From positions 124,001 to 188,000 of the forward strand of contig NZ_JARESG010000003.1 in assembly GCF_029076445.1 (NCBI RefSeq): 64,000 nt of DNA, in the 5' to 3' direction. Position numbers and translations under genes: made by a program. This DNA comes from Pseudarthrobacter naphthalenicus. Lineage in GTDB: Bacteria > Actinomycetota > Actinomycetes > Actinomycetales > Micrococcaceae. The notes beneath the pieces were generated by a model. That model did no database searches and was not told the DNA's origin. It worked only from the letters and a program-made list of their open reading frames with translations. Of the stretch, positions 9,357 through 18,848 are shown in pieces (within the stretch, counting starts at the first letter, position 1; each line of letters starts with the position of its first letter).

Positions 9357-9747
9357 TGTGGATAACTTTGTGGACAGCGACAGGTGAGGTGGTGGATAAC
9401 GTGTGAGATTTCTCCTTCCAGCGAAGCCGAGGGCTGCGCGATATCGCAAGCAGCGGCCGCGTTGCGTGGGATGTTTCACGTGGAACGGACCTGCCGCTCA
9501 CGTCGGACGTGTGTATGCACAGACACTATGCCGTAATGGGCTGATTTAGCACCTATTTGTGGAGTAGATCCAACATTCCGCGTCTGAAGAATTCCATTCA
9601 CTTGAGTCGCCGAGTGCCGGCTGTAGCGGCGGAGATGCATGAAGCATAAGGAGTACTAGCTCTGCGCGTAGTGACCTGTTTCGGAGCGCTGTGGATAAGT
9701 GTGTTGACAGACCTGTGGATAGCCATGTGGATAACTCCTGGGGATAA
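9357..9747. promoter_or_regulatory. DnaA-box cluster in the parS block
   Basis: Three perfect TGTGGATAA boxes at 9357-9365, 9690-9698 and 9726-9734, with near matches GGTGGATAA at 9391-9399, TGTGGATAG at 9714-9722 and GGGGATAA at 9740-9747, all in the same orientation. TTTGTGGACA near 9367 is a further weak match. This is more DnaA-box-like sequence than in the visible dnaA-rpmH spacer. Confidence 0.7.
9472..9487. promoter_or_regulatory. parS: Degenerate parS site
   Basis: TGTTTCACGTGGAACG. The left half-site is perfect; the right half has GGAAC in place of GAAAC. Confidence 0.6.
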
Positions 9748-10302
9748 GACGATATGTCGGTAGATGCCGACCCGTGGCATGTCCCCTCAGTGCTGTTGGA
9801 AGGGCCGAAGTTGCCAGCAGCCGCGCGTATTCCCGCCCGTGGCTGGGCCCATCTCTAAGGCATGGGCGCCCATGCCGCCCTGGTCACACCAGCCGGACAT
9901 CTGACTTTGGGTCGAACCCGTGCACTGCTGACGCTAAGGCGTATCCAGCGTCGTAGGCGTCCCGGTACCGCACCTGCTTGGTTGCGCCAGGCTCCTCCCT
10001 ACACAGTCGATTTCACGGCGGTGAACCTCGCAGGCGGCCCGTGGACAGGACGGCATGCCTTCGTCGATTGACCATTCATGGATACGCGCTACTTCTTCGA
10101 CCGCTTGCCGGCATGCCCATTGCGGATGCCCTCGCCGGCTCCATGCGCCCTCGAACTGCTGAGTCGAGCCTGTGCCCGGAAGGTACGATATTCGACAGTG
10201 ACTGCACCGGGCGCTTGGAGGATCTCCTCGTCTTTCCGCCATAGTTGCTCATCGTCTCGGAAGGCAGTTGCGGTTCCGAAGAGGACCGTGCCAGCACGAC
10301 AA

Positions 10303-10318
10303 TGTTTCACGTGAAACC
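10303..10318. promoter_or_regulatory. parS: parS site
   Basis: TGTTTCACGTGAAACC; the 14-bp core GTTTCACGTGAAAC is perfect. Confidence 0.94.
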
Positions 10319-10477
10319 GTCACACACATCCGTGAGGACGCACGCGTCTGGGTTGTGCCACCCATGGCACTTTGACCCCCAGCTCTACCACCGTTGGCGG
10401 CTTCCCCTGGGCCTACGTTCCGAGGACAGAACCTCACACCGTCGCAGTAGGATTACGACCGCTTTCCACGGCATGCA

Positions 10478-10493
10478 CGTTTCACGTGAAACA
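10478..10493. promoter_or_regulatory. parS: parS site
   Basis: CGTTTCACGTGAAACA; the 14-bp core is perfect. It lies 175 bp from the previous site. Confidence 0.94.
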
Positions 10494-11600
10494 TACGGAG
10501 TCGGAGTCTTACAACCACGTAACCAAAGTGGGCCCCTGGGTCCATACGTTCAACTCGTCTGTCTTGCCCGTTAGGGCTCAATGGGAGTTGGCGCGCGACA
10601 GTGCGGCATGAAACGACAATCGGGTAGAACAAGAAATTTGGAGTTCAGCAAGGGTGACAAGGGGTTCGCTCGCGCGGTATCGACCCAGGGCCGTCAAACC
10701 TCTGCGGCATAGTGTCGAAAGAACTGATATCGAGATGGCTGGCCTTCCATTGGTTCGGTGGAGACATAGGGCTCTTGAGAAATGCGCAAAGTATTGCTCG
10801 TCGAGGGAAGACGCGCGGGCGGCATGCGGGTACCGGATTCCCCGAAGGTCTAGAGACGAGGGCTCTATTTTGCCTCGCAGCAATCTATCTGACAACGATT
10901 GTCGCCTCCCCTACGCGCTGTCATGTGGCGCGTGAGGCACCGATGGTTCGGAACGAGTTGTCGTAATGGCCAGAAGAACGGGACCCAGCAGAGCCCACAG
11001 CGGGGCAGTCCAGCCGGCGTTTGTAGACCCTCTCTGACTACACCGATCCCATGTCTGGCGGGGTACTGGGCCGGGGCGGGGAAGCTTTATGTCAGAGGTG
11101 AGCAGCGCTGCAACCTCATGAATCTTCTACTGATCTCCCGCCGACATCAACGCACGGAGGTACACCCCTTCATATCGTGTTGGAGACCGCACGTTTGTGG
11201 ACCAGCCAGGGGGTGTTGGAAAACAGAAGGAGGCGCACTAGTCACAGAGTGGGCATCCCACGCTTGAACTCACCTCTATCGTTGAGCTGCATTTGCGGTG
11301 CGGACGCCGTTACGGTGTCCCAGCAACACCACATCTCGACAGTGCGCCATGAAATTTGTAAGACAATTTGGCCTCACGGGTGGAATTCTTGGACGCCAAT
11401 GCCCAGGGTCCTGCTCTTTTGATCGTCCCCTATTCACTGCCTGGTCAATGTCAGCTTTTGCTGGAAGTTGCCCTTTGACCGCTGACGTATTGGTCTATGT
11501 GCGGGGAACAGCCATAACAAGCTGGAACCGTGGCTGACTATCCGGTGTTGAAACGAGATAGAGCTCTCTCATCCCCTCGGGTCTGGCATTTGGTCGGAGG

Positions 11601-11616
11601 TGTTTCACGTGAAACA
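11601..11616. promoter_or_regulatory. parS: parS site
   Basis: Perfect 16-mer TGTTTCACGTGAAACA, paired with another perfect copy 90 bp downstream. Confidence 0.95.
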
Positions 11617-11690
11617 TTCGGAATTTGATTTTGACCCAGTGCTCAAGTTCATTGTCCCTAGCAATTCGCCTTCTATTCTGGCTAGGGTTC

Positions 11691-11706
11691 TGTTTCACGT
11701 GAAACA
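11691..11706. promoter_or_regulatory. parS: parS site
   Basis: Perfect 16-mer TGTTTCACGTGAAACA. The DNA between this and the copy at 11601 is noticeably A+T-rich for this genome. Confidence 0.95.
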
Positions 11707-12290
11707 AATTCTCCCCTGACATGCAGGGTGCAGGGCGTGAAGAGGTCTTGATCTGGTCCAGATACTGACGACTGTGAGTCGCAGAGCAGGAAGGCGGTGC
11801 CGTCGCCAATGAATACTAAAGACGCCAAGCCGTGGCGGGCGTCGACGTACACCTAGCCTGGGTACTCAGAGCGCCGATCCCCCAATCCTGTCCTGGACTT
11901 CGCCGGTGATGAGGTCCCCTACCCAACGCCCTGGCACGGCGGGGTCCTCGATCTCGGGCGGGCGCTCGGAAATCATGTCTGATTGGGGTTGAACGCTGAC
12001 TCCCAGGTTAGGCCCGTGGAAGCGCAACCTTGGCCTTCGGAGCGAAACGGGCCGCCGGTGGGTCCCGAATGCCAAGATGAGGCATTCAGGTCAGAATGAT
12101 GATCCTCTTGTATGCGCGTTACCGCTTTTGAGCGCGGAAGTAGCTGAGTACATGGACGGTTGTACCCCGGTGGGCATTGGAGTAGTGAGTCAATGACCGG
12201 GCTGCTCATCACTGGACTTACGAATAGACGCTGACCCTCTCCCGGGGTACGGGGCAGACCTACGTATCACTGGTCGGGGTGCTCCGCGGA

Positions 12291-12306
12291 TGTTTCACGT
12301 GAAACA
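12291..12306. promoter_or_regulatory. parS: parS site (nearest trxA)
   Basis: Perfect 16-mer TGTTTCACGTGAAACA, the last site of the cluster, about 260 bp from the trxA stop codon. Confidence 0.95.
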
Positions 12307-12508
12307 TCCCAATTCGCCGCAGTCCATGCCGCAAATTGTTTTCGAATACTGTTTCCTGATTTGCACACTAGTCAGACCCTTGAGCCACAAAGGGAATACT
12401 GAGCGCGTTCGGATTTTCCGGGGCTCGTGGATTGCTGGACGAAGTTGGAGCTGTAAACAACCGGTATGAGTTCCATAAACGGGATCCGAGGTGGTGCCTG
12501 ACACACGT

Positions 12509-12539
12509 GTGGCCGCCACTTCTACGAAGCGGCGGCCAC
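12509..12539 (-). terminator. Hairpin terminator downstream of trxA
   Basis: Inverted repeat GTGGCCGCC (12509-12517) and GGCGGCCAC (12531-12539). The inner bases CTTC-TAC-GAAG extend the stem apart from one A-C mismatch. It lies 24 bp beyond the trxA stop on the minus strand. No long T run follows, so termination efficiency is uncertain. Confidence 0.65.
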
Positions 12540-12563
12540 GAGTGTCTGAGCGATCTATTTCAT

Positions 12564-12890
12564 TTATGAAAGAACGTCAGCAAATTCCTTTTCAAAGTAC
12601 TGCTTGGGCCGGGCTCCGATGACAGTGCTCTTCACCTCGCCACCCTGGAACAAGTAGACCGCCGGAATGGAAGTGATGCCATACTCGGCAGCGATGCCAG
12701 GGTTGTCATCGACGTTGACCTTGACAACGTCGACCTTCTCGCTGTATTCAACCGAGATCTCATCGAGGATCGGTCCCAGCTTCCGGCACGGGCCACACCA
12801 TTCAGCCCAGAAGTCCACAATTACCGGCTTTTCGGCTGACAGGACATCTGTGCTGAAGCTTGCGTCTGTTACGTCTTTTGCGTTGCTCAT
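12564..12890 (-). CDS. trxA: Thioredoxin
   Basis: Cytoplasmic dithiol reductant of 108 residues. The active site WCGPC is at residues 31-35 and the cis-proline segment SIPAVYLF follows, both intact. Length is normal for the family. It lies 36 bp downstream of trxB on the same strand, so reductase and thioredoxin are probably co-transcribed, as in mycobacteria (trxB2-trxC). A hairpin follows its stop codon. Confidence 0.97.
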   Translation of the reverse strand: MSNAKDVTDASFSTDVLSAEKPVIVDFWAEWCGPCRKLGPILDEISVEYSEKVDVVKVNVDDNPGIAAEYGITSIPAVYLFQGGEVKSTVIGARPKQYFEKEFADVLS

Positions 12891-12926
12891 AGCGTTTGTC
12901 TCTCTCTTCGTGTGTGGTGCCGCGTG

Positions 12927-13883
12927 TTACGCGTGCAGGTCTGCGAGGTAGTGCTCCACGTCGATGGCTGCGACACAGCCGGACCCTGACGCGGTGATGG
13001 CCTGGCGGTAAGTGGGGTCCACAACGTCGCCGGCGGCGAAGACGCCCGGGATGCTTGTCCTGGAGCTCCGGCCGTCCACCGCAATGGTGCCCTCGGCCGT
13101 GATCTTCAGGGTGTCCTTGACGAGGTCGGTCCGCGGATCGTTTCCGATCGCGACAAACACGCCGGTGACGGCGAGGTCCGTTACGGTGCCGTCCTGCAGG
13201 TTCTTGATCTTGAGGCCGGTGACCTTGTCCTGGCCGACGACGTCGTCCACGGTGCTGTTCCAGATGAACGAAATCTTCTCGTGAGCCAGTGCGCGGTCAG
13301 CCATGATCTTAGAAGCCTTGAGCGAGTCGCGACGGTGCACAACGGTCACGGACTTGGCGAACTTCGTAAGGAAGAGCGCCTCCTCCATAGCGGAGTCTCC
13401 CCCACCAATGACAGCGATGTCCTGACCCTTGAAAAAGAAACCGTCGCAGGTTGCGCACCAGCTAACGCCGTGCCCGGAGAGGCGCTTTTCGTTGGGGAGC
13501 CCCAGCTCCCGGTAAGCGGAGCCGGTGGACAGGATGATGGCCCGTGCCTGGAACGTTTCGCCTGTGCCGATGGTGACGGTCTTGATTTCACCCTCGAGGT
13601 CCAGCGCGGTGACGTCCTCAAACTGGATCTCGGTCCCGAACCGGGCGGCCTGCTTCTCGAAGTTCTCCATGAGGTCCGGGCCCATGATTCCCTCCGGGAA
13701 GCCCGGGTAGTTTTCGACATCGGTAGTGTTCATCAGCTCGCCGCCGGCGGTCACTGAGCCCGCGAGCAGAAGGGGCTTCAGGTTGGCCCGTGCGGTATAG
13801 ACAGCGGCCGTGTATCCAGCCGGGCCCGAGCCGACGATGATGACATCACGTACTTCGGACGCGGTGTTTTCTGCGTTGCTCAC
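12927..13883 (-). CDS. trxB: Thioredoxin-disulfide reductase
   Basis: FAD- and NADPH-dependent reductase that recycles thioredoxin. The 318-residue product has the FAD-binding GSGPAGYTAAVYTARA at the N-terminus, the redox-active CATC (Cys143 and Cys146), the NADPH motif GGGDSAMEEA and the C-terminal FAD segment GVFAAGDVVDPTYRQA. I chose the GTG at 13883 (MSNAENTASEVRDVIIVGSG) because GGAAGAGG lies upstream and the product has family length; an in-frame ATG at 13937 would add 18 atypical residues. Confidence 0.95.
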   Translation of the reverse strand: MSNAENTASEVRDVIIVGSGPAGYTAAVYTARANLKPLLLAGSVTAGGELMNTTDVENYPGFPEGIMGPDLMENFEKQAARFGTEIQFEDVTALDLEGEIKTVTIGTGETFQARAIILSTGSAYRELGLPNEKRLSGHGVSWCATCDGFFFKGQDIAVIGGGDSAMEEALFLTKFAKSVTVVHRRDSLKASKIMADRALAHEKISFIWNSTVDDVVGQDKVTGLKIKNLQDGTVTDLAVTGVFVAIGNDPRTDLVKDTLKITAEGTIAVDGRSSRTSIPGVFAAGDVVDPTYRQAITASGSGCVAAIDVEHYLADLHA

Positions 13884-14035
13884 TGAACGGTGAACCTCTT
13901 CCTTAGTCGATGCGCCGGATTTCCTGACCGGCCACATGGCACAACTGAATGTTGGTGGTGAATATTCCGGAACCGCATTCCGGGCCGCTACCCCAGGGCC
14001 GGACCGGGCGGTGCAGGCAACGGCCCGCGGTTCCG

Positions 14036-15694
14036 CTATTGAACCTTGATTTCCGCCAATCGGATCCCGTAGCCGTAGCGGGTCTTCGGTGCAGCCAGCC
14101 TGGGTAGCGTCTTGATGGAAACAATTACATACTGCGCCTTGACCGGTTCGGCCAGGGGCATGGTCAGGTCGGTGGAGGTGAAGCTGTTGGTTCCCACCAG
14201 TTTGGCACCGTCCAGTGACGGACGATCGTTCGTGTAGACACTGAGGTTGCCGCCGGATGCTCCGAGCTGGGTCAGCGTGACGGATGAAACCGTTGCCGGG
14301 CTCTTCAACTTCACGAACAACGGCACGCCGTCGGGGGCGAGTCCGCCCCAGGCTTCCGTGGCAAACTCCATGTCGGACCAGTAGCTGGCAGCGTTGCCGT
14401 CAAATGCCTTCACAAGATCCACATCGTAGGTGGCTGCGAAATCGAAATTACCCTGGCGGGTGATGTTCTCGATCGCAGGCGGGACCGCCGGCGGTGCTGA
14501 GGAACTGGCGTTCGGAGTCGGGGTGCCCGTATCAGGAGCCGGGGTCCCGGTGGCTACGGGTGATGGGTTGGCCTGGGGGCCTCCGTTGAAGAGGCTGCCC
14601 AGATTGGTGAGGGCGAACACCAGCCCTGCGATCAATACCACTGCCAGCAGGCCGCCCACGAGCCACCGCATGGACCGGGGCTCTCGCTCCGGCTCATCAT
14701 CTTCGTAGTAGTCGCTGGAATCGTCAGTGGGGGGTGCCGCGGCAGCCGCCGGAGCGGTTTTACGGGCCAGCGACGGGAAGGCCACAGCCGAACGGTTGGA
14801 CTGTTTTGTGGGCTCGGGCTTCACGGCATCGCCTTGGCCGGTGTCCTGGTCTTCGGCGGAATAGTCGTCCTCGGACCACAGCGAAACCTTTGGTTTGTCC
14901 GCCCCAGTCCGGTCCGGCTGGCCGCCTGTAGCGCCGGCCCGGGGCACAACACCTGTGCCGGTTCCACGTCCCGTACCGGAAATAGGTTGCCGGTCGGCGG
15001 GCTGGACCTGCTGCGGAGCCGTTTCCTGCTGGCGCGAAGCGGCCGCACCACCGGCAATTCCGGCAGCCGCCCCAGCCCCGCCCGCCGCAGCCCCGCCCGC
15101 CGCAGCCGCGGCTGCCCCAGCCGAACCTGCGGCAGCCCCGGCGCCACGCGGGGCGCCGGCAGCAGGGCGTGTGGCCGGTCGGATCGGGGGCCGGGCCGGA
15201 ACTACGGGCGGGACGTTGGGTGCCGACCGGTAAGGGTCCACCTGCGGGGGGTGAGTGTCCGCGTAATTGATGTAGCCGGCGTCGACATTTTCTTCGTCGT
15301 CATAAGGCTCGGGCTCATGCGACCGTGGCTGGCCGAAAATTTCGCTGCCCAGGGTGTCCGTGAAAAACGGTTCAACGTAGGGGGCATCAGAGGCAACCAC
15401 GAGGTCGAGCAGATCCGCCGCGGACGTGTGGTTGGTAATGAGGTACGTGGCTGCTTCGGTGACGCCGAGGTCAAGGACCTGCACACTGCCGGGACGCTCA
15501 CCGGTAGCCACCTCGCGGGCACTTTGGGCCACCTGCTCGGTGTTGTCCGGGCCGGCGACCAGAATGCTGACCGGACGGTTGAGCACCTGGTCCACCCCGT
15601 CCAGCACCAGATCCTGGTCGTGTGAGGTCAGTACCGTGGCAGTGACCTTGTAGCGGCCGCCGAGTACTGATCCAACGTCGATCGGGTGGGACAC
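14036..15694 (-). CDS. Membrane-anchored pseudokinase-like protein with extracellular discoidin-like domain
   Basis: 552 residues. The N-terminal 140 or so (GSVLGGRYKVTATVLTSHDQ) resemble the start of an STPK fold but lack the catalytic loop and metal-binding motifs, so it should be inactive. A long Pro/Ala/Gly-rich acidic linker follows (about 150-335), then one membrane helix (about 344-366) and an extracellular galactose-binding-like domain (about 410-552) with AFDGNAASYWSD. In mycobacteria the MurJ homologue MviN carries a pseudokinase and an extracellular sugar-binding-like domain fused to the flippase; here they form a separate gene just after murJ. A role in regulating lipid II export is inferred from that. 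Confidence 0.72.
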   Translation of the reverse strand: MSHPIDVGSVLGGRYKVTATVLTSHDQDLVLDGVDQVLNRPVSILVAGPDNTEQVAQSAREVATGERPGSVQVLDLGVTEAATYLITNHTSAADLLDLVVASDAPYVEPFFTDTLGSEIFGQPRSHEPEPYDDEENVDAGYINYADTHPPQVDPYRSAPNVPPVVPARPPIRPATRPAAGAPRGAGAAAGSAGAAAAAAGGAAAGGAGAAAGIAGGAAASRQQETAPQQVQPADRQPISGTGRGTGTGVVPRAGATGGQPDRTGADKPKVSLWSEDDYSAEDQDTGQGDAVKPEPTKQSNRSAVAFPSLARKTAPAAAAAPPTDDSSDYYEDDEPEREPRSMRWLVGGLLAVVLIAGLVFALTNLGSLFNGGPQANPSPVATGTPAPDTGTPTPNASSSAPPAVPPAIENITRQGNFDFAATYDVDLVKAFDGNAASYWSDMEFATEAWGGLAPDGVPLFVKLKSPATVSSVTLTQLGASGGNLSVYTNDRPSLDGAKLVGTNSFTSTDLTMPLAEPVKAQYVIVSIKTLPRLAAPKTRYGYGIRLAEIKVQ

Positions 15695-15875
15695 GTGTTC
15701 CTCCTAGGCTGTCCGGGCATTGGTGGCGTCGACGAATCCATTGCCGGCCGGAGCCGGACAAACGCCGGCCGGCTAGCCGGATTACACCTGGCCGCAAATA
15801 CCCCTGTTCAGGTTCGATCCTAGCCGATTGGTCATGGCCGCCGCGGGCGACAGGCAGCCGGTGACGCCGCTGAGA

Positions 15876-18059
15876 TTACTTTTTACGGGGCCGGCGGGGC
15901 CTGAAATGCGGGTTCCTGCCGGGCTGCCCCTGGAAGGTGCGCCGGCCGGGTAGCGGAATCTCTTCGCGCAGCAGGCCGCCGCGTGCGGTGGCGGGAACGT
16001 CTTCGGCCGGCAGATATTCACCTGAGGGTTCGGTGCCCTGTTCCGGGGAGACCGCCGTGCGGGCCGCAGGTGCCTGGCGTTCGGGTGCCGGCCCCGCGCG
16101 GAACGAGGTGGCGTCGAATTCGCCCGAGATGCGCGGAATGAGACCGGTATCCACCGAGACCGTGGCGCGTTCCGGCGTCGGACGTTCCGCACCGGAACCG
16201 GAACCGGAACCGGAAGCGGACGACGACGGCGTGCCCCCCGTTGTGTCCGACGGTCCGGTTCCGCCGCGCCCCAGCCGCCCGAGCAGGGGACGCAGCAGAT
16301 CGCGGAGTTCGGAGACGTGGAAGATCTTCAGCAGGAAGACGTAGACCACCAGCATGATGGGTCCGACCACGATCAGGGTCACCAGGGCGGCGATCCGGTC
16401 GCTCCAGGCAAAGCCGTCTGCGCTGTAGCTGCCCATCAGCCAGAGGGCGCCGGCACCGGCAACAGCCGAGCCGAGCGCTGCATAGCCCATCCGGATGTAG
16501 GAGTTGGCGATGCGCGGACCGTCGAGGTGGCCGAGCAGCCGGCGCAGGAAGTAGGCGCTGATGACCACGGAGAGGATGTTGCCCACCATGTAGAGGATGG
16601 CGATCGCGTAGATGATCTGGCCCACGGGCATGAACTGGATGGCAAAGGCGCCTGCCACGTAGACCACCGCCAGCAGGAGCTGGACGTAGAACGGGGTGCG
16701 GGCATCCTCGTTGGCGTAGAAAACGCGCGACATCATGAAGTTTGCGCTCATGAACGGAGTGCTCAGCGCCAGGATGGTGAGCGTCTGGGCCAGCATGACC
16801 CCGTCCTGCCGGAGTCCGCCGGAGAAGAACATGCCCAGCGGTCCGGCCAAGGCAAAGAGCGCCAGTGCACCAAAGACCGTGGCTACGGCCATGGTGCGGA
16901 GCCCGTGCGAAAGCGCATCGCGCAGTTCGTTGCGGTTGCCGTCCTGGGAGGCGCGGGTCATCCGGTTGAAAAGGACCGTGGCGAGCGAAAGCGCAATGAT
17001 CGAGTGCGGCAGCAGATACAGCTGGCTGGCCACCTCGAGCACGGCGTTGCCGGGCAGCATCTGGGCGGCCGGGTCCCCCGCCTCCTTCAGCCGCAGGCGC
17101 TCGGCACCGGGAATGGTGGCGATACGCATGACATACAGGAAGGCCAACTGCCCGACGGCGGCGGTCAGGAGTGTCCAGACACTCAGCTTTGCTGCCTGGC
17201 CGAGCCCCACTCCGCGCCACCCGAATTTCGGCCGGAGGCCAAGTTTCAGGCGGAAGACCGGGACCAGCAGGATGGCGGTCTGGGCGATCACCCCGATGGT
17301 GGAGAACCCTGCCACGAGCAGGGTCTGGGTGGAAGTCCAGGTGTCGAGGTTATGCGGGTTGACGGCGTTCTGGCCGAAGATCCAGATGAACATGCCCAGC
17401 CCGGCGATGCCCACCACGTTGTTCAGGATGGGCGCCCACATGGCCGGCCCGAAGGCGCCGTTGGCGTTGAGGACCTGCGTGAGCAGGGCGTACAGGCCGT
17501 AGAAGAAGATCTGCGGCAGGCACCAGAAGGCAAAGGACACCGCGAGGGCCTGCTGCTGGGGTGAGTAGCCCTGGGTGGTCAGCTCAATGACCCAGGGCGC
17601 GGCGAGCGTGACCAGGGCCGTCAGGCCCAGAAGCAGGAGCACGGCCAGCGTCAGCAGCCGGCTGATGTAGTCCGCTCCCCTGTCGGGGGCCTTGCTTGCC
17701 TTGATGATCTGCGGCACCAGCACGGCGTTGAACACGCCTCCGGCCACCAGCAGGAAGATCAGGTTGGGCAGGTTGTTCGCGTTGATGAACGTGTCATTGA
17801 CCGTGGAGCCGAGGCCCAGGGCGGCACCCAGCATCCAGGTCTTGCCGAAGCCGAGGAAGCGCGAAACCAGGGTGCCGGCCGCCATGATGGCGCTGGAGCG
17901 GGTTTCGCTCGCGCCGGCGGGCACTTTCGGTTCCGCAGGAACACTCGGTTCGGCAGGCACGATTGGTTCGGCAGGAACACCCGGTCCGGCTGCCGGTCCG
18001 GTGGAACCCGTGCGGCTTGCGCTATTGGAGGGAGGATTGGAAGCTGACATCGAGTTCAT
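15876..18059 (-). CDS. murJ: Lipid II flippase MurJ
   Basis: MATE-like integral membrane protein that flips the peptidoglycan precursor lipid II. About 14 hydrophobic segments span residues 60-590, with the family start SRFLGFGKTWMLGAALGLGS and NANNLPNLIFLLVAGGVFN. The N-terminal 45 residues are low complexity (repeated AEP units) and a C-terminal cytoplasmic tail of over 100 residues is Ser/Gly/Pro-rich and ends basic (RPRRPRKK). The ATG at 18059 is preferred; a GTG at 18089 is also possible. The pseudokinase-like gene follows on the same strand. Confidence 0.94.
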   Translation of the reverse strand: MNSMSASNPPSNSASRTGSTGPAAGPGVPAEPIVPAEPSVPAEPKVPAGASETRSSAIMAAGTLVSRFLGFGKTWMLGAALGLGSTVNDTFINANNLPNLIFLLVAGGVFNAVLVPQIIKASKAPDRGADYISRLLTLAVLLLLGLTALVTLAAPWVIELTTQGYSPQQQALAVSFAFWCLPQIFFYGLYALLTQVLNANGAFGPAMWAPILNNVVGIAGLGMFIWIFGQNAVNPHNLDTWTSTQTLLVAGFSTIGVIAQTAILLVPVFRLKLGLRPKFGWRGVGLGQAAKLSVWTLLTAAVGQLAFLYVMRIATIPGAERLRLKEAGDPAAQMLPGNAVLEVASQLYLLPHSIIALSLATVLFNRMTRASQDGNRNELRDALSHGLRTMAVATVFGALALFALAGPLGMFFSGGLRQDGVMLAQTLTILALSTPFMSANFMMSRVFYANEDARTPFYVQLLLAVVYVAGAFAIQFMPVGQIIYAIAILYMVGNILSVVISAYFLRRLLGHLDGPRIANSYIRMGYAALGSAVAGAGALWLMGSYSADGFAWSDRIAALVTLIVVGPIMLVVYVFLLKIFHVSELRDLLRPLLGRLGRGGTGPSDTTGGTPSSSASGSGSGSGAERPTPERATVSVDTGLIPRISGEFDATSFRAGPAPERQAPAARTAVSPEQGTEPSGEYLPAEDVPATARGGLLREEIPLPGRRTFQGQPGRNPHFRPRRPRKK

Positions 18060-18140
18060 CGTCTCACCCGGACGCTGTTTGTTAGGCACCGGAGCGTCCC
18101 GCTCCAGAGCATCGGCCGGCCCTGGCCTGCGGCGAAGGCC

Positions 18141-18689
18141 TTAGAGGTGTTCGGGGAGGACGTCCCGGGCAAGGTCCGCGATGCGGCGCTCATTGGGAAA
18201 GGACAGCTTCCGTGCGAGTTCCCGGATGGGCACCCACGCCACATCCACGGCTTCATGGTCAGGATCGTTTTCAATGGTGAGCTCCCCGCCCGTGGCACGC
18301 AGCAGGTAATGGTGCACTGTCTTGTGGACGCGGTGCCCGCTGACAGTGAACCAGTAGTCGATGCTGCCCAGCGGGGCCAGGATGTCGCCCTCAATGCCGG
18401 TTTCCTCGGCAATCTCACGGACGGCCGCCTGCTCGTTGTTTTCGTCGCCCTCGGGGTGGCCCTTCGGCAGGCACCACTCCAACCGTCCGCCCCTGTTAAG
18501 GCGCGCGATAATGGCCACCCTCAGTTCGGCGTCGGACGTGTCCACCACGACGCCTCCGGCGGAGATTTCCTCCACGGTGGGAAGCGAGGCCGGCGCCGAG
18601 TGCAGGGCGGGCGCGACGTGGGCACCGATTGCCGACGGCAACGGTGCGCTTGTCCTCCTGCCGGGAGCGCTCGGTACGGGATGGGCCAT
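18141..18689 (-). CDS. NUDIX hydrolase
   Basis: Hydrolyses nucleoside diphosphate-linked substrates. The 182-residue product has a perfect Nudix box at residues 77-99 (G-x5-E-x7-REIAEETGI). The start ATG at 18689 (MAHPVPSAPGRRTSA) was chosen because the region further upstream is the divergent promoter area of the CCA-adding enzyme gene. The position next to the tRNA nucleotidyltransferase gene and upstream of murJ matches mutT4 of M. tuberculosis. The substrate cannot be told from sequence. Confidence 0.92.
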   Translation of the reverse strand: MAHPVPSAPGRRTSAPLPSAIGAHVAPALHSAPASLPTVEEISAGGVVVDTSDAELRVAIIARLNRGGRLEWCLPKGHPEGDENNEQAAVREIAEETGIEGDILAPLGSIDYWFTVSGHRVHKTVHHYLLRATGGELTIENDPDHEAVDVAWVPIRELARKLSFPNERRIADLARDVLPEHL

Positions 18690-18848
18690 GCAGTCCACTC
18701 TAACGACTCTTGCCCGTTCTTGATGACCGGAACATGACATCAAGATGGACCGGACATGACTCACTTTGGGCGCCGCTGCGCGAATCGGGGTGATCTTGAG
18801 CAGATTTTGGCCTGCTAAGCCGCAGGTTTCTGACAAGCTTAAGTAACT

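Larger units (their letters stand above)
7166..12563. other. 5.4-kb gene-poor block rich in parS and DnaA boxes
   Basis: No convincing protein-coding gene is seen between parB and trxA on either strand. Open frames are short, overlap each other on both strands, have no recognisable motifs and rarely have a ribosome binding site. The block holds eight parS sites beyond the terminator copy, a DnaA-box cluster at 9357-9747 and a three-copy 24-bp repeat at 8549-8619. In Mycobacterium tuberculosis the equivalent parB-trxC interval carries cwlM and Rv3916c; I could not recognise remnants of either here. Confidence 0.75.

Noticed and set aside
9097..9501. Minus-strand frame of 134 codons in the parS block
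   Set aside because: It covers a parS site and DnaA boxes, has no motif or ribosome binding site, and amino-acid use looks like random G+C-rich sequence.
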